DNA of 64,000 nt, taken from the NCBI RefSeq assembly GCF_009380215.1, contig NZ_WHUG01000003.1:62001-126000 (forward strand), in the 5' to 3' direction. The first letter of the stretch is position 1. Every line of letters starts with the position of its first letter. This stretch comes from Rugamonas aquatica. Lineage in GTDB: Bacteria; Pseudomonadota; Gammaproteobacteria; Burkholderiales; Burkholderiaceae_D. The notes beneath the pieces are model-generated. The model was not told the DNA's origin and searched no databases. It saw only the letters and a list, made by a program, of their open reading frames with translations. This document shows, piece by piece, positions 28,369 through 38,124 of this stretch. The translations under genes were made by a program, and so were the position numbers.

Positions 28369-28561
28369 TGAGGAAATAAACTAGTTTCAGTCCCTCGTCA
28401 AGGTTTACGACTTGCCATCTCTTGCCTCTTCGGCAAAAAAATATACCGTTCATAATCAATGACTTGCAACGTCCTCACGGGCTAGGAAAAAAGCACTGCC
28501 TATTATTTCCGCAGTAAAAAAAATTGTGCATAAGTCGGTATTGCTTTCCTCCGCGCACCAA

Positions 28562-28597
28562 TGAAAAAGGGCACGCCTCTTGCGAAACGTGCCCTTT
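28562..28597 (-). terminator. Rho-independent terminator of hemE
   Basis: A 10-bp perfect stem AAAGGGCACG (28566-28575) / CGTGCCCTTT (28588-28597), followed on the minus strand by further T residues and CAT. It lies 14 bp past the hemE stop and keeps hemE transcripts out of the DnaA-box region. Confidence 0.85.
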
Positions 28598-28611
28598 GTT
28601 CGCAGACTACA

Positions 28612-29694
28612 TCAGGATGCGCGCTGAGCCTTGCTATGGCTGTGAACGGCTTCGACCATGGCGGCGACGTTCTCCGGCGGCGTGAATTGCGAGATGCCGT
28701 GGCCCAGGTTGAATACATGGCCGTTGCCGTCGGTCGGCTTGCCGTAGGCGTCCAGCACCTTGTGGACTTCGGCGCGGATCTGCTCCGGGCTGGCGAACAG
28801 GATGGCCGGGTCCAGGTTGCCCTGCAAGCCGACCTTGTGTCCGACCAGCTTGCGCGCCTGGGTCAGGTTGACGGTCCAGTCCAGGCCGACCGCGTCGGCG
28901 CCGATGTCGGCGATCTGCTCGATCCACTGGCCGCCGCCCTTGGTGAAGACGATGGCCGGGATCTTGACGCCGTCCTTGTCACGTTTCAGCAGGGAAACCA
29001 CCTGCTGCATGTATTTGAGCGAAAACTCTTGATAAGCGCCGTCGGCCAGCGCGCCGCCCCACGAATCGAACACCATCACCGCCTGGGCGCCGGCGTCGAT
29101 CTGGGCGTTCAGGTACTCGGCCACCGCCTTGGCGTTGATGCTCAGGATGTGGTGCATCAAGTCCGGACGGTTGTACAGCATCTTCTTGATGGTGTGGAAC
29201 TCGCGCGAGCCCTGGCCTTCGACCATGTAGCAGGCCAGCGTCCACGGGCTGCCGGAGAAGCCGATCAGCGGCACGCGGCCGTTCAATTCGGTGCGGATCT
29301 GGGTCACGGCCTTGAACACATAGTCCAGCGAGCCCAGTTCCGGCGCGCGCAGCGCCAGCACGTCGGCCTCGGTTTTCAGCGGACGCTCGAATTTCGGGCC
29401 TTCGCCTTCGACGAAGTACAGGCCCAGGCCCATCGCGTCCGGCACCGTCAGGATGTCCGAGAACAGGATGGCCGCGTCCAGCGGGAAGCGGTCCAGCGGC
29501 TGCAGGGTGACTTCGGTGGCGTAGTCGGGATTGGTGGCCAGGCCCATGAAGGAGCCGGCCTTGGCGCGCGTGGCGCGGTATTCCGGCAGGTATCGCCCCG
29601 CCTGGCGCATCAGCCACACAGGCGTGTGGTCGGTCGGCTGGCGCAACAACGCGCGCAAGAAGGTGTCGTTCTGGAGCGGGGCAAATTGTGGCAT
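28612..29694 (-). CDS. hemE: Uroporphyrinogen decarboxylase
   Basis: 360 residues. Signatures: [19 protein letters not shown] and [19 protein letters not shown] near the N-terminus (substrate-binding Arg residues), [16 protein letters not shown], and [16 protein letters not shown] at the C-terminus. It decarboxylates uroporphyrinogen III to coproporphyrinogen III in haem synthesis, cytosolic. ATG 29694 (MPQFAPL) is preferred to a TTG three codons earlier. Single gene with a strong terminator, pointing toward the DnaA-box region. Confidence 0.95.
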   Translation of the reverse strand: MPQFAPLQNDTFLRALLRQPTDHTPVWLMRQAGRYLPEYRATRAKAGSFMGLATNPDYATEVTLQPLDRFPLDAAILFSDILTVPDAMGLGLYFVEGEGPKFERPLKTEADVLALRAPELGSLDYVFKAVTQIRTELNGRVPLIGFSGSPWTLACYMVEGQGSREFHTIKKMLYNRPDLMHHILSINAKAVAEYLNAQIDAGAQAVMVFDSWGGALADGAYQEFSLKYMQQVVSLLKRDKDGVKIPAIVFTKGGGQWIEQIADIGADAVGLDWTVNLTQARKLVGHKVGLQGNLDPAILFASPEQIRAEVHKVLDAYGKPTDGNGHVFNLGHGISQFTPPENVAAMVEAVHSHSKAQRAS

Positions 29695-29808
29695 GGAAGG
29701 CAATCGAAATCGGTCAAAAGACTATTATCGCATCCTGCGCGGATTTTTTTTGCTGGATGATAGGCCGTTCATTCACTATCATGCGTAGCACCCGACTTTG
29801 GAGACGCC

Positions 29809-31770
29809 ATGACATCAGCCGCACCTATCACCGCGCCCTACGGCGCCTGGCCATCGACCATCAGCGCCGCGCGCGTGGCCGCCGGCGCCACGCCCCTGTC
29901 CACGCTGATGCTGGGCGGCGCCGACGGCAGCGATATCTTCTGGCTGGCGGGCCGCGCCGCCGAAGCGGGCCGCAACACCCTGCTGCGCCACCACGGCGTG
30001 ACCACCGGCGAACTGACGCCGGCCCCCTACAATGTGCGCAGCCGCGTACACGAATACGGCGGCGGCGCCTATGCGGTGGACGGCGATACCATCTATTTTT
30101 CGCATTTCGCCGACAACGTCGTCTACAAACTTGATGTAGCCGACGATGGCGCCGTGCCGGTCGCGCTGACCACGGCCGGCAAGCAGCGCTTCGCCGACTT
30201 CGTGGTGGACCGCGCGCGCAACCGCCTGGTCGCCGTGCGCGAGCTGCATGGCGACGACCCGCACGCGCAGCCGGCCAACACCCTGTGCGCCATCAACGCC
30301 GACGGCAGCGAGACCTTGCTGGCGCAGGGCGCAGACTTCTATTCGTCGCCGCGCCTTTCGCCGGACGGCCGCTCGCTGGCCTGGCTCAGTTGGGACCATC
30401 CGCGCATGCCGTGGCAAGGCACGACCCTGTGGCTGGCCGACATCGGCGACGACGGCCTGCTCGCAGCACCGGTACGCATCGCCGGCGGCGCCGAGGAATC
30501 CGTCTGCCAGCCCGAATGGTCGCCGGACGGCCTGCTGCACTTCGTCTCCGACCGCAGCGGATGGTGGAACCTGTATCGCCTGTGCCGCGAGCGCGATCGC
30601 ACCGAGGGCCTGTGCCCGATGGAGGCGGAATTCGCCTCGCCGCACTGGACCTTCGGGAACTCGATGTACGGCTTCCGCTCGGCCTCTGAAATCATCTGCA
30701 CCTACATCGACAAGGGCGTAAGCCGCCTGGCGCGCCTGCTGCCGGGCAGCGGCAAGCTCGAAGCGATCGCCAACCCCTACGAGGAAATCCGCGAACTGCG
30801 CGTGGCCAAGGGCTATATCGCCATGCTGGCCGGCGGCCCGACCATCCCGATGGAACTGGCGCGCATCGACTTCACCGAGGAGGGTGTGGAAATCCTGGCG
30901 CAGTCGATCGAGGAACTGCCGGACGAAGACTACCTGTCCATCCCGGCCAGCATCAGCTACCCGAGCGCCAACGGCCGCACCTCACACGCCTTCTTCTACC
31001 CGCCGCGCAACCGCGACGTGCAAGCGCCCGAGGGCAGCAAGCCGCCGGTGATCGTCATCAGCCACGGCGGCCCGACCGGCATGACCGTCAACACGCTGAA
31101 CCTGAAAACCCAGTACTGGACCAGCCGCGGCTTCGGCGTGCTGGATGTGAACTACGGCGGCAGCACCGGCTTCGGCCGCGCCTACCGCGACCTGCTCAAG
31201 GGCCAGTGGGGCATCGTCGATGTCGAGGATTGCGTGGCCGGCGCGCAGGCGCTGGTCGAACGCGGCCTGGCCGACGGCGAACGCCTGATTATCCGTGGCG
31301 GCAGCGCCGGCGGCCTGACCACGCTGTGCGCGCTGACCTTCCACAATGTGTTCAAGGTCGGCGCCAGCTACTACGGCGTCTCCGACCTGAAAGGGCTGGA
31401 CCAGGATTCGCACAAATTCGAATCGCACTACAATGAGTACCTGATCGCGCCGCAGCCGCAGGCCGAGGCGCTGTACCAGGCCCGTTCGCCGATCAACCAC
31501 ACCGGCAAGCTGGCGCGCCCGATGATCTTCTTCCAGGGTCTGGACGACAAGGTCGTGCCGCCGCAGCAATCGGAGATGATGGTCGAGGCGCTGAAGGCGC
31601 GCGGCGTGCCGGTGGCCTACGTGCCGCTGGAAGGCGAAGGCCACGGCTTCCGCAAGGGCGAGAACATCGTCCGCACTTTGGAAGCGGAGCTGTACTTCTA
31701 CCAGCGCATGTTCGGCCTGCACGACCCTGCGGCCACGCCGCCGGTACACATCGATAACCTGAAAGACTGA
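29809..31770 (+). CDS. S9 family serine peptidase (dipeptidyl/acylaminoacyl peptidase-like)
   Basis: 653 residues, no signal peptide, so cytosolic. The N-terminal ~390 residues form a beta-propeller with WSPDG/LSPDG-type blades (RLSPDGRSLAWLSWD, PEWSPDGLLHFVSDRSG). The C-terminal alpha/beta-hydrolase domain has HGGPTGM (oxyanion region), nucleophile Ser499 in RGGSAGGL, Asp579/580 in GLDDKVVPP and His612 in GEGHGF, a complete catalytic triad. It cleaves oligopeptides. GGAGAC precedes the ATG. The SNF2 helicase gene starts 6 bp after its stop, so the two are cotranscribed. Confidence 0.92.
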   Translation: MTSAAPITAPYGAWPSTISAARVAAGATPLSTLMLGGADGSDIFWLAGRAAEAGRNTLLRHHGVTTGELTPAPYNVRSRVHEYGGGAYAVDGDTIYFSHFADNVVYKLDVADDGAVPVALTTAGKQRFADFVVDRARNRLVAVRELHGDDPHAQPANTLCAINADGSETLLAQGADFYSSPRLSPDGRSLAWLSWDHPRMPWQGTTLWLADIGDDGLLAAPVRIAGGAEESVCQPEWSPDGLLHFVSDRSGWWNLYRLCRERDRTEGLCPMEAEFASPHWTFGNSMYGFRSASEIICTYIDKGVSRLARLLPGSGKLEAIANPYEEIRELRVAKGYIAMLAGGPTIPMELARIDFTEEGVEILAQSIEELPDEDYLSIPASISYPSANGRTSHAFFYPPRNRDVQAPEGSKPPVIVISHGGPTGMTVNTLNLKTQYWTSRGFGVLDVNYGGSTGFGRAYRDLLKGQWGIVDVEDCVAGAQALVERGLADGERLIIRGGSAGGLTTLCALTFHNVFKVGASYYGVSDLKGLDQDSHKFESHYNEYLIAPQPQAEALYQARSPINHTGKLARPMIFFQGLDDKVVPPQQSEMMVEALKARGVPVAYVPLEGEGHGFRKGENIVRTLEAELYFYQRMFGLHDPAATPPVHIDNLKD

Positions 31771-31776
31771 CCCCGC

Positions 31777-34700
31777 ATGGCCGACGCAAAGCTGCTCGCC
31801 GAATTTGACGCGCTTGAATTCAACGAAAAAATGATACTGGCGCTGCTCGCCCTGATCGGCGAGCCGGTGGGACGCACGGCCATACTCGATCACCTGAACC
31901 ACGCGCGCATCGAAGACAAGGACGGCAATCCCTATGGCGTCGGCACGCTGGACGAAGCGCTGCGCAAGCTGGAACGGCTGGCCTACATCAGCGTGATGAC
32001 GGGACGCGGCTTTGTCTGCAACCCCAAGCTGCGCTGGCCGGCGATGCGCGCCTCCATCGGCACGCACGCGCTGGACGACTTGTGCAGCGCCTACGACGAG
32101 CTGGTGCCGATGCGCCAGACCTGGAACAGCTTCGAACCGCGCAGCTACCGCGCCGGCATGGCGCGCCTGCGCATGGGCCTCCTGCGCGGCCAGGCGCCGC
32201 AGCAGATCCAGCCAATACTGGCGTTCTGCCTGGGCAGCTATGAAGCGGCCCAGCTGCACCCCATCGTCGACATCTTCGGCCGTCCGTTCGAACCGGGCAT
32301 GCTGGCGCGCGTGCATCCGCTGCTACAGGACGATGTGCTGATGGTGCTGCTGCAAAACGCCCAGCATGAATTCCTGACCGTGCCGGTGATCCGCGAATTC
32401 TGCGAACAGCACATGCAGCGCCGCCTGGCCGCCAAGGACGACATCAGCCCCGAACTGCGCATGGCGCTGGCGGAAGACGCCATCCTGTGCGGCCGCCTTG
32501 ACGACGCCAAGCGCTACCTGGAACGCACCGCCGGTCCGCAAAGCCAATACCTCGCCAGCGCGGTGGTGCTGCTGCGCGGCGCCAGCGGCGCGGCCATCGT
32601 CGGCTTCGACGCGGCGCTGAAAACGCTGCGCCGCGACACCGGCAAGCGCAAGCACCTGTTCACCGGCATGTCCGGCTACCTGTACCTGCTGGCTATGCTG
32701 CGCAGCGGCGACGCCAAGCACCTGAAGGCGGCCGAGGCCTATCTCGAAATCGCCGTACGCATGCCGCAGAACCACGACACCGCCGTCATCCAGCAGATCG
32801 ACATGCTGCGCCAGATCCGCGCCGGCACCATGCAGACCGACGCCGTCGCCGCGCTGGCCAGGGACAACAGCCTGCAAACGCAGATGTTCCAGTGCCTGCT
32901 GTTCTTCTGGCTCTCGCTGCCGCAGCTGTCCGAGCGCAAGGCGCAGTTGCAGGAGCTGGCGCAGAACGCCGAACGCGCGGGCTACCTGTTCATCGCCGGG
33001 CAGGCCGCCTGCCTGCTGGGCCACCTGGGCGACGTCGAGCAGCAGCGTCATGCGAACGCGTTGCGCGCGCGCCTCGGCTATCCCGACCTGAGCGTGTGGT
33101 TCGAACGGCAGGAAGCATGGCAGCGGCAATTGACGGCGCTGATCAACCTCCAGCAGCCCGCCACCGCCGATGCCGCCGGCAGCACGCGCCTGGTGTGGAT
33201 GCTGAACTACGACAACCGCCACGGCCTGACCGATGTCGCGCCGGTCGAGCAGAAACGCGATGCACGCGGCCTGTGGAGCAAGGGCCGCGCCGTCGGCCTG
33301 AAGCGGCTGCGCTTCGAAGCCGAGCAGTTCGACTTCCTGACGCCGCAGGACATCCGCGCCTCCGAGGCGATCTCGGTGGCGCACCGCAGCTACCAGTCCA
33401 GCGGCCTCGCTTACGAGATCGATCCGCAGCGCGCAGCATCGGCGCTGATCGGCCACCCGCTGCTGTTCTGGGTCGATGCGCCGGACACGCGGGTGGAAAT
33501 GCTGGCCGGCGAGCCCGAGCTGCTCATCAAGAAAAGCCCGGGCAACCTGGAACTGAAGCTGCACCCGCCGATACCGGACGACAGCTCGTCCGTCATCGTC
33601 AGCAAGGAGACGCCGACCCGCCTGCGCGTGGTGAACATCCTCGACGAGCACCGCCGCATCGCCGCCATCGTCGGCGACGGCCTGAACGTGCCGGCGCACG
33701 CGGAGCAGCAGGTGCTGCATGCGATCAGCTCCATCTCGTCGCTGGTGACGGTGCAGTCGGAAATCGGCGGCGCCGCGCCGGACATGGAACAGGTGGAAGC
33801 CGACACGCGACTGCATCTGCACCTGCTGCCGTATCAGCATGGCCTGAAGATGCAGGTGCTGGTGCGTCCGCTGGCCAACGGCGCCTACTACGCGCCCGGC
33901 GCCGGTGCGGACAGCGTGATCGCCGACGTGAACGGCAAGCCGGTACAGGCACGCCGCAAGCTGATCGACGAACGCGACGCCGAGCGCGAACTGATCGCCA
34001 AGTGCCCGGTGCTGGAATCGGCCGAGCAGGAACACGGCGAATGGCTGCTGGGCCAGCCGGCGCTGTGCCTGCAATTGCTGGTGGAGCTGCAGGAGATGCC
34101 GGCGGCCGGCATCGTGCTGGCCTGGCCGGAGGGCGAGAGCTTCCGCGTCACCGCCAGGGTGGAAACCAAGCAGCTGCGCCTGGCCATCAAGAGCAACAAG
34201 GACTGGTTCGCGGCCAGCGGCGAACTGCAGATCGATGAAGGCAAGGTCATGGATCTGAAAACGCTGCTGGAGCTGATGCAGAAGAGCCAGAGCCGCTTCG
34301 TGGAACTGGGCGAGAACCGCTACCTGGCGCTGACCGAGGAACTACACCGCCGCCTGATGGAAGTCTCAGTCTACGGCGAGATCACCGAAGACGGCGTGCG
34401 CCTGCATCCGCTGGCGTCGTTCGCGCTGGAGGAACTGGCCGACGATATCGGCGGCCTGAAATCGGACAAGCTGTGGAAGGAACACCTGGCGCGCATGGAG
34501 GCGCAGGCGGCCTTCGTGCCGCAGCTGCCAACCACGCTGCAAGCGGAGCTGCGCGACTACCAGCTGGAAGGTTTCAACTGGCTTTCACGCCTCGCCAGCT
34601 GGGGCGTGGGCGCCTGCCTGGCCGACGATATGGGTCTGGGCAAGACGCTGCAGGCGCTGGCGCTGATCCTGTCGCGCGCGCCGCAAGGCCCGACGCTGGT

Positions 34701-35940
34701 GGTGGCGCCAACCTCCGTCTGCATGAACTGGATCAGCGAAGCGGCGCGCTTCGCGCCTACCCTCAACGTCAAGCTGTTCGGCGCCGGCGACCGCGCCGAG
34801 ACCTTGTCCACCTTGCAGCCCTACGACCTGGTCGTGACCAGCTACGGCCTGCTGCAGCTGGAGTCCGCGCTGTTCGCCGGCGTGCAGTGGAACACCATCG
34901 TGCTCGATGAAGCGCAGGCGATCAAGAACGGCGCCACCAAGCGCTCGCAGGCCGTGATGGCGTTGAAGGGCGACTTCCGCATGATCGCCACCGGCACGCC
35001 GCTGGAGAACCATCTGGGCGAGTTGTGGAACCTGTTCCGCTTCATCAATCCGGGCCTGCTGGGCAGCATCGAGCAGTTCAACCTCCGCTTCGCGGCGCCG
35101 ATTGAAAAACCGCAGGACCACCGCGCCGAAGTGGGCGCGCGCAACCGCCTGCGCCGTTTGATCCAGCCCTTCATGCTGCGCCGGACCAAGGCCCAGGTGC
35201 TGACCGAACTGCCGTCGCGCACCGAGATCACGCTGGAAGTCGACCTGTCGGCCGAAGAAACCGCGCTGTATGAATCGCTGCGCCGCGCGGCGCTGGAAAA
35301 CCTGGCGGCCGTCGAAGGCCCGGCCGAGAAGAAGTCGATCCAGATCCTGGCCGAGATCATGCGGCTGCGCCGCGCCTGCTGCAATCCGAATCTGGTGGCG
35401 GCGGAGCTGGGCCTGAAGAGCAGCAAGCTGGCGGCCTTCGCCCACCTGCTGGAAGGCTTGCTGGAGAACCGCCACAAGGTGCTGGTGTTTAGTCAGTTCG
35501 TCGACCACCTGTCGCTGATCCGCGCGCACCTGGACGCCAACAACATCAGCTATCAATACCTGGACGGCGCCACGCCCATGGCCGAGCGCAAGAAGCGCGT
35601 CGACCTGTTCCAGGCCGGCGAGGGCGACGTGTTCCTCATCAGCCTGAAGGCGGGCGGCGTCGGCATCAACCTGACCGCGGCCGACTACGTGATCCACATG
35701 GATCCGTGGTGGAATCCGGCGGTGGAAGACCAGGCCTCGGACCGCGCGCACCGCATGGGCCAGCTGCGGCCGGTGACCATCTACCGGCTGGTGGCGCGCC
35801 ACACCATCGAGGAAGGCATCGTCGACCTGCACCAGCACAAGCGCGACCTGGCCGACAGCCTGCTGGAAGGCAGCGATGTGTCGGGCCGCATGTCGGCGTC
35901 GGAGATGTTGAACATGCTGCAAGAAGGGATGCGAAAGTAG
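31777..35940 (+). CDS. SNF2-family DEAD/DEAH-box helicase with long N-terminal region
   Basis: 1387 residues. The C-terminal ~480 residues are a Swi2/Snf2 ATPase: motif I DDMGLGKT (950-957), DEAQ (1044-1047), TGTPLENHLGELWNLF, then the helicase C-terminal half with LVFSQFVDHLSLIRAHL, KAGGVGINLTAADYVIHMD and DRAHRMGQLRPV. The first ~900 residues are Ala/Leu-rich and helical in the first half, with no domain recognised. Likely a DNA translocase that remodels protein-DNA or RNA polymerase complexes (RapA/HepA-like family knowledge). Translationally close to the upstream S9 peptidase gene. Confidence 0.9.
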   Translation: MADAKLLAEFDALEFNEKMILALLALIGEPVGRTAILDHLNHARIEDKDGNPYGVGTLDEALRKLERLAYISVMTGRGFVCNPKLRWPAMRASIGTHALDDLCSAYDELVPMRQTWNSFEPRSYRAGMARLRMGLLRGQAPQQIQPILAFCLGSYEAAQLHPIVDIFGRPFEPGMLARVHPLLQDDVLMVLLQNAQHEFLTVPVIREFCEQHMQRRLAAKDDISPELRMALAEDAILCGRLDDAKRYLERTAGPQSQYLASAVVLLRGASGAAIVGFDAALKTLRRDTGKRKHLFTGMSGYLYLLAMLRSGDAKHLKAAEAYLEIAVRMPQNHDTAVIQQIDMLRQIRAGTMQTDAVAALARDNSLQTQMFQCLLFFWLSLPQLSERKAQLQELAQNAERAGYLFIAGQAACLLGHLGDVEQQRHANALRARLGYPDLSVWFERQEAWQRQLTALINLQQPATADAAGSTRLVWMLNYDNRHGLTDVAPVEQKRDARGLWSKGRAVGLKRLRFEAEQFDFLTPQDIRASEAISVAHRSYQSSGLAYEIDPQRAASALIGHPLLFWVDAPDTRVEMLAGEPELLIKKSPGNLELKLHPPIPDDSSSVIVSKETPTRLRVVNILDEHRRIAAIVGDGLNVPAHAEQQVLHAISSISSLVTVQSEIGGAAPDMEQVEADTRLHLHLLPYQHGLKMQVLVRPLANGAYYAPGAGADSVIADVNGKPVQARRKLIDERDAERELIAKCPVLESAEQEHGEWLLGQPALCLQLLVELQEMPAAGIVLAWPEGESFRVTARVETKQLRLAIKSNKDWFAASGELQIDEGKVMDLKTLLELMQKSQSRFVELGENRYLALTEELHRRLMEVSVYGEITEDGVRLHPLASFALEELADDIGGLKSDKLWKEHLARMEAQAAFVPQLPTTLQAELRDYQLEGFNWLSRLASWGVGACLADDMGLGKTLQALALILSRAPQGPTLVVAPTSVCMNWISEAARFAPTLNVKLFGAGDRAETLSTLQPYDLVVTSYGLLQLESALFAGVQWNTIVLDEAQAIKNGATKRSQAVMALKGDFRMIATGTPLENHLGELWNLFRFINPGLLGSIEQFNLRFAAPIEKPQDHRAEVGARNRLRRLIQPFMLRRTKAQVLTELPSRTEITLEVDLSAEETALYESLRRAALENLAAVEGPAEKKSIQILAEIMRLRRACCNPNLVAAELGLKSSKLAAFAHLLEGLLENRHKVLVFSQFVDHLSLIRAHLDANNISYQYLDGATPMAERKKRVDLFQAGEGDVFLISLKAGGVGINLTAADYVIHMDPWWNPAVEDQASDRAHRMGQLRPVTIYRLVARHTIEEGIVDLHQHKRDLADSLLEGSDVSGRMSASEMLNMLQEGMRK

Positions 35941-36043
35941 ACGTCCAGTTACAAACCGGAGGCTCTCAAACGGGCCGATTAGTGATAATCTCCTCCGCTT
36001 CGGCCCGGCACGCCCGGCCACCATATCGACAAGGCTGTTCAAG

Positions 36044-38005
36044 ATGATCAAGACAAAAATCGCACTGGCTGTATTGATGACGACGCTCGCCGTCGCACCA
36101 GCCGGCGCCACTACGCACCACAAGGCGGCCAGCACCTCGGCCAAGAGCAAAAGCGGCGGCAAATCCTCGCACACGAGCCACGCTGCGCACGCCAAGAGCG
36201 GCGCCAAGTCAGCCAAGAGCAGCAAGGGCAGCAGCAAATCCAGCGGCAAGCATGGCAAGGCGAAAGCCGTCGCCGCCACCGCTGCGGTCGCCGCAGTGGC
36301 CGCACCGTCGCTGAAGCCGTCCGGCACGCCGGAACGCCGCCAGGACCGCTCTTTCGACGGCCAGAGCAGCCAGTTCCTCAACGCGCTGTGGCGCATCGAT
36401 TCGGAAAGCGCGATCTACGCCGGCAAGTACGATACCGCCGCCACGCTGTCGATTCCGGACAAGGCGGGCCAGGCCAAGGAGCTGGCTTTCATCGACGAGT
36501 GGAAGCAGCGCTTCGGCGCGATCAACGCCAGCCAGCTGTCGGCCAAGCAGCGCACCGACCTGGCGCTGCTGATCAACAAGCTCGACAGCGACCGCTTCCG
36601 TCTGACCACGCTGAAGGAATACGAGTGGAACCCTGCCAGCTACAACGTGGCCGGCCCGATCGACCTGATCCTCAACACCGAATACGCGGCCCAGCCGCAG
36701 CGCCTGCGCACGCTGCTCAAGCGCGTCTCCGGCATCCCGGCTTACTACGAGGCGGCGCGCGCCAACATCGTCAATCCGACGCGCGAGCACACACGTCTGG
36801 CGATCGCGCAGGCGCCAGGCGTGCAGACGCTGCTGACCGAGGTGGACAAGGCGGCGCAGGCATCGATCCTGACGCCGGTGGAGAAGCAGCTGTTCACGCA
36901 GCGCGTGAACGCGGCGCTGACGGCGGTGGACAGCTATGTGGCCTTCCTGACCGAGATGGACAAGCAGATGGACGCCAACGGCCGCCGGACCTTCCGTCTG
37001 GGCAAAGAGCTGTACGAGAAAAAATTCGCCTTCGATATCCAGTCCGGCAGCACTGCCGAGCAGACTTACCAGAAGGCCTTGGCCGCGCGCGAAGAGCTGC
37101 TGGCCAATATGGACCGCATCTCGGACGAGCTGTGGGAAAAGACGATGGGCGTCGCCGTCAAGCCGGCCGACCGCTTTGCCAAGATCGGCAAGGTGATCGA
37201 CAAGCTGTCCGAGCGCCATGTGAAGCGCGAGGATTTCTTCGCCGAGATCCGCCGTCAGGTGCCGGTGCTGCAGGACTGGGTAATCAGCCACAATCTGCTG
37301 ACGCTGGATCCGAAGAAGCAGCTGGAAGTGCGGGCGACGCCTGCCTACCAGGCCGGTGTCGCGGGCGCCAGCATCGATGCGCCGGGACCGTATCGTCCGC
37401 AGGACCGCACCTACTACAACGTGACGCCGCTCGACGGCGCAACGGCGGAAGCGGCCGAGAGCAGCCTGCGCGAGTACAACTACTGGATCCTGCAGATCCT
37501 GAATATTCACGAGGCGATACCGGGGCATTATGCGCAGCTGGTGTATGCGAACAAGTCGCCGTCCATCGTCAAGTCCATCTTCGGCAATGGCGCGATGGTG
37601 GAGGGCTGGGCGGTGTATGGCGAGCGCATGATGCTGGAGTCGGGCTACGGTGACAACGCGCCGGAGATGTGGCTGATGTATTCGAAGTGGAATCTGCGCA
37701 GCGTGACCAACACCATCCTTGATTACAGCGTGCATGTGCTGGGCATGACCGAGGAGCAGGCCATCGATCTGCTGACGCGCCAGGCCTTCCAGACGCGCAG
37801 CGAGGCGGTGGAGAAGTGGCATCGGGTGCAGGTGTCGTCGGTGCAGCTGACCAGCTATTTCAGCGGCTACAGCGAGATCATGGAATTGCGCGAGCAGCGC
37901 AAGCAGCAGTTGGGCGCCAAGTTCAATCTGAAGGAATTCCACGAGCAATTCCTGAGCTACGGCAGCGCGCCGGTGCGCGTGATCAAGGGCTTGATGACGC
38001 AGTAG
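36044..38005 (+). CDS. DUF885 domain (putative metallopeptidase), exported, with Lys/Ser/Ala-rich linker
   Basis: 653 residues. Signal peptide (cleavage near PAGA-TTH), then about 65 residues dominated by Lys, Ser, His, Ala and Gly (SAKSKSGGKSSHTSHAAHAK), then a DUF885 domain. The HExxxGH motif HEAIPGH is at residues 489-495, followed by VEGWAVYGERMM; this is the zinc-site pattern of DUF885, a helical peptidase-like family. The basic linker might bind cell-wall polymers or nucleic acid. Stand-alone gene 103 bp after the helicase gene. Confidence 0.9.
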   Translation: MIKTKIALAVLMTTLAVAPAGATTHHKAASTSAKSKSGGKSSHTSHAAHAKSGAKSAKSSKGSSKSSGKHGKAKAVAATAAVAAVAAPSLKPSGTPERRQDRSFDGQSSQFLNALWRIDSESAIYAGKYDTAATLSIPDKAGQAKELAFIDEWKQRFGAINASQLSAKQRTDLALLINKLDSDRFRLTTLKEYEWNPASYNVAGPIDLILNTEYAAQPQRLRTLLKRVSGIPAYYEAARANIVNPTREHTRLAIAQAPGVQTLLTEVDKAAQASILTPVEKQLFTQRVNAALTAVDSYVAFLTEMDKQMDANGRRTFRLGKELYEKKFAFDIQSGSTAEQTYQKALAAREELLANMDRISDELWEKTMGVAVKPADRFAKIGKVIDKLSERHVKREDFFAEIRRQVPVLQDWVISHNLLTLDPKKQLEVRATPAYQAGVAGASIDAPGPYRPQDRTYYNVTPLDGATAEAAESSLREYNYWILQILNIHEAIPGHYAQLVYANKSPSIVKSIFGNGAMVEGWAVYGERMMLESGYGDNAPEMWLMYSKWNLRSVTNTILDYSVHVLGMTEEQAIDLLTRQAFQTRSEAVEKWHRVQVSSVQLTSYFSGYSEIMELREQRKQQLGAKFNLKEFHEQFLSYGSAPVRVIKGLMTQ

Positions 38006-38015
38006 GACGGCATGG

Positions 38016-38043
38016 GTTTGAGCGCACTTGAGTGCGCGCAAAC
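38016..38043 (+). terminator. Hairpin after the DUF885 gene
   Basis: Stem GTTTG-GCGCAC / GTGCGC-CAAAC with one internal mismatch and a TTGA loop, 10 bp after the stop. No T-run follows, so it may slow rather than end transcription. Confidence 0.4.
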
Positions 38044-38124
38044 GGCTCATCCATTGATTCGATACGCTAGTGAGCCGGCTCGCATTCGGGCCGGTTTCTG
38101 CTACGATTAATTCAGGGAGCGATG

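Larger units (their letters stand above)
27829..28561. other. AT-rich DnaA-box cluster, candidate replication origin or DnaA-titration site
   Basis: This 783-bp priA-hemE gap holds no credible gene. Perfect boxes of the form TTATNCACA: 27913-27921 (-), 28078-28086 (-), 28334-28342 (+), 28348-28356 (-), 28525-28533 (-). One-mismatch boxes: 27899-27907 (+), 27925-27933 (-), 28137-28145 (+), 28360-28368 (-). Counted lines 28081-28140 and 28321-28380 are each 28% GC in an otherwise GC-rich window, giving plausible unwinding tracts (28098-28140, 28321-28340). Boxes, AT-rich tracts and a 34-bp direct repeat are directly seen. Origin function is inferred; in Caulobacter the known oriC also adjoins hemE. 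The priA promoter must also lie here. No dnaA gene is in the window. Confidence 0.6.

Noticed and set aside
28199-28384. Small open frame in the priA-hemE gap
   Set aside because: Its C-terminal peptide (STVFVDNFVDN) is just the translation of the 34-bp DnaA-box repeat, also seen in a frame over the other copy. No ribosome-binding site or family match.
28381-28500. TTGCC-TCTTC-GGCAA hairpin followed by A residues, considered as a terminator
   Set aside because: The A-run lies on the wrong side for a minus-strand terminator, and no plus-strand gene ends there.
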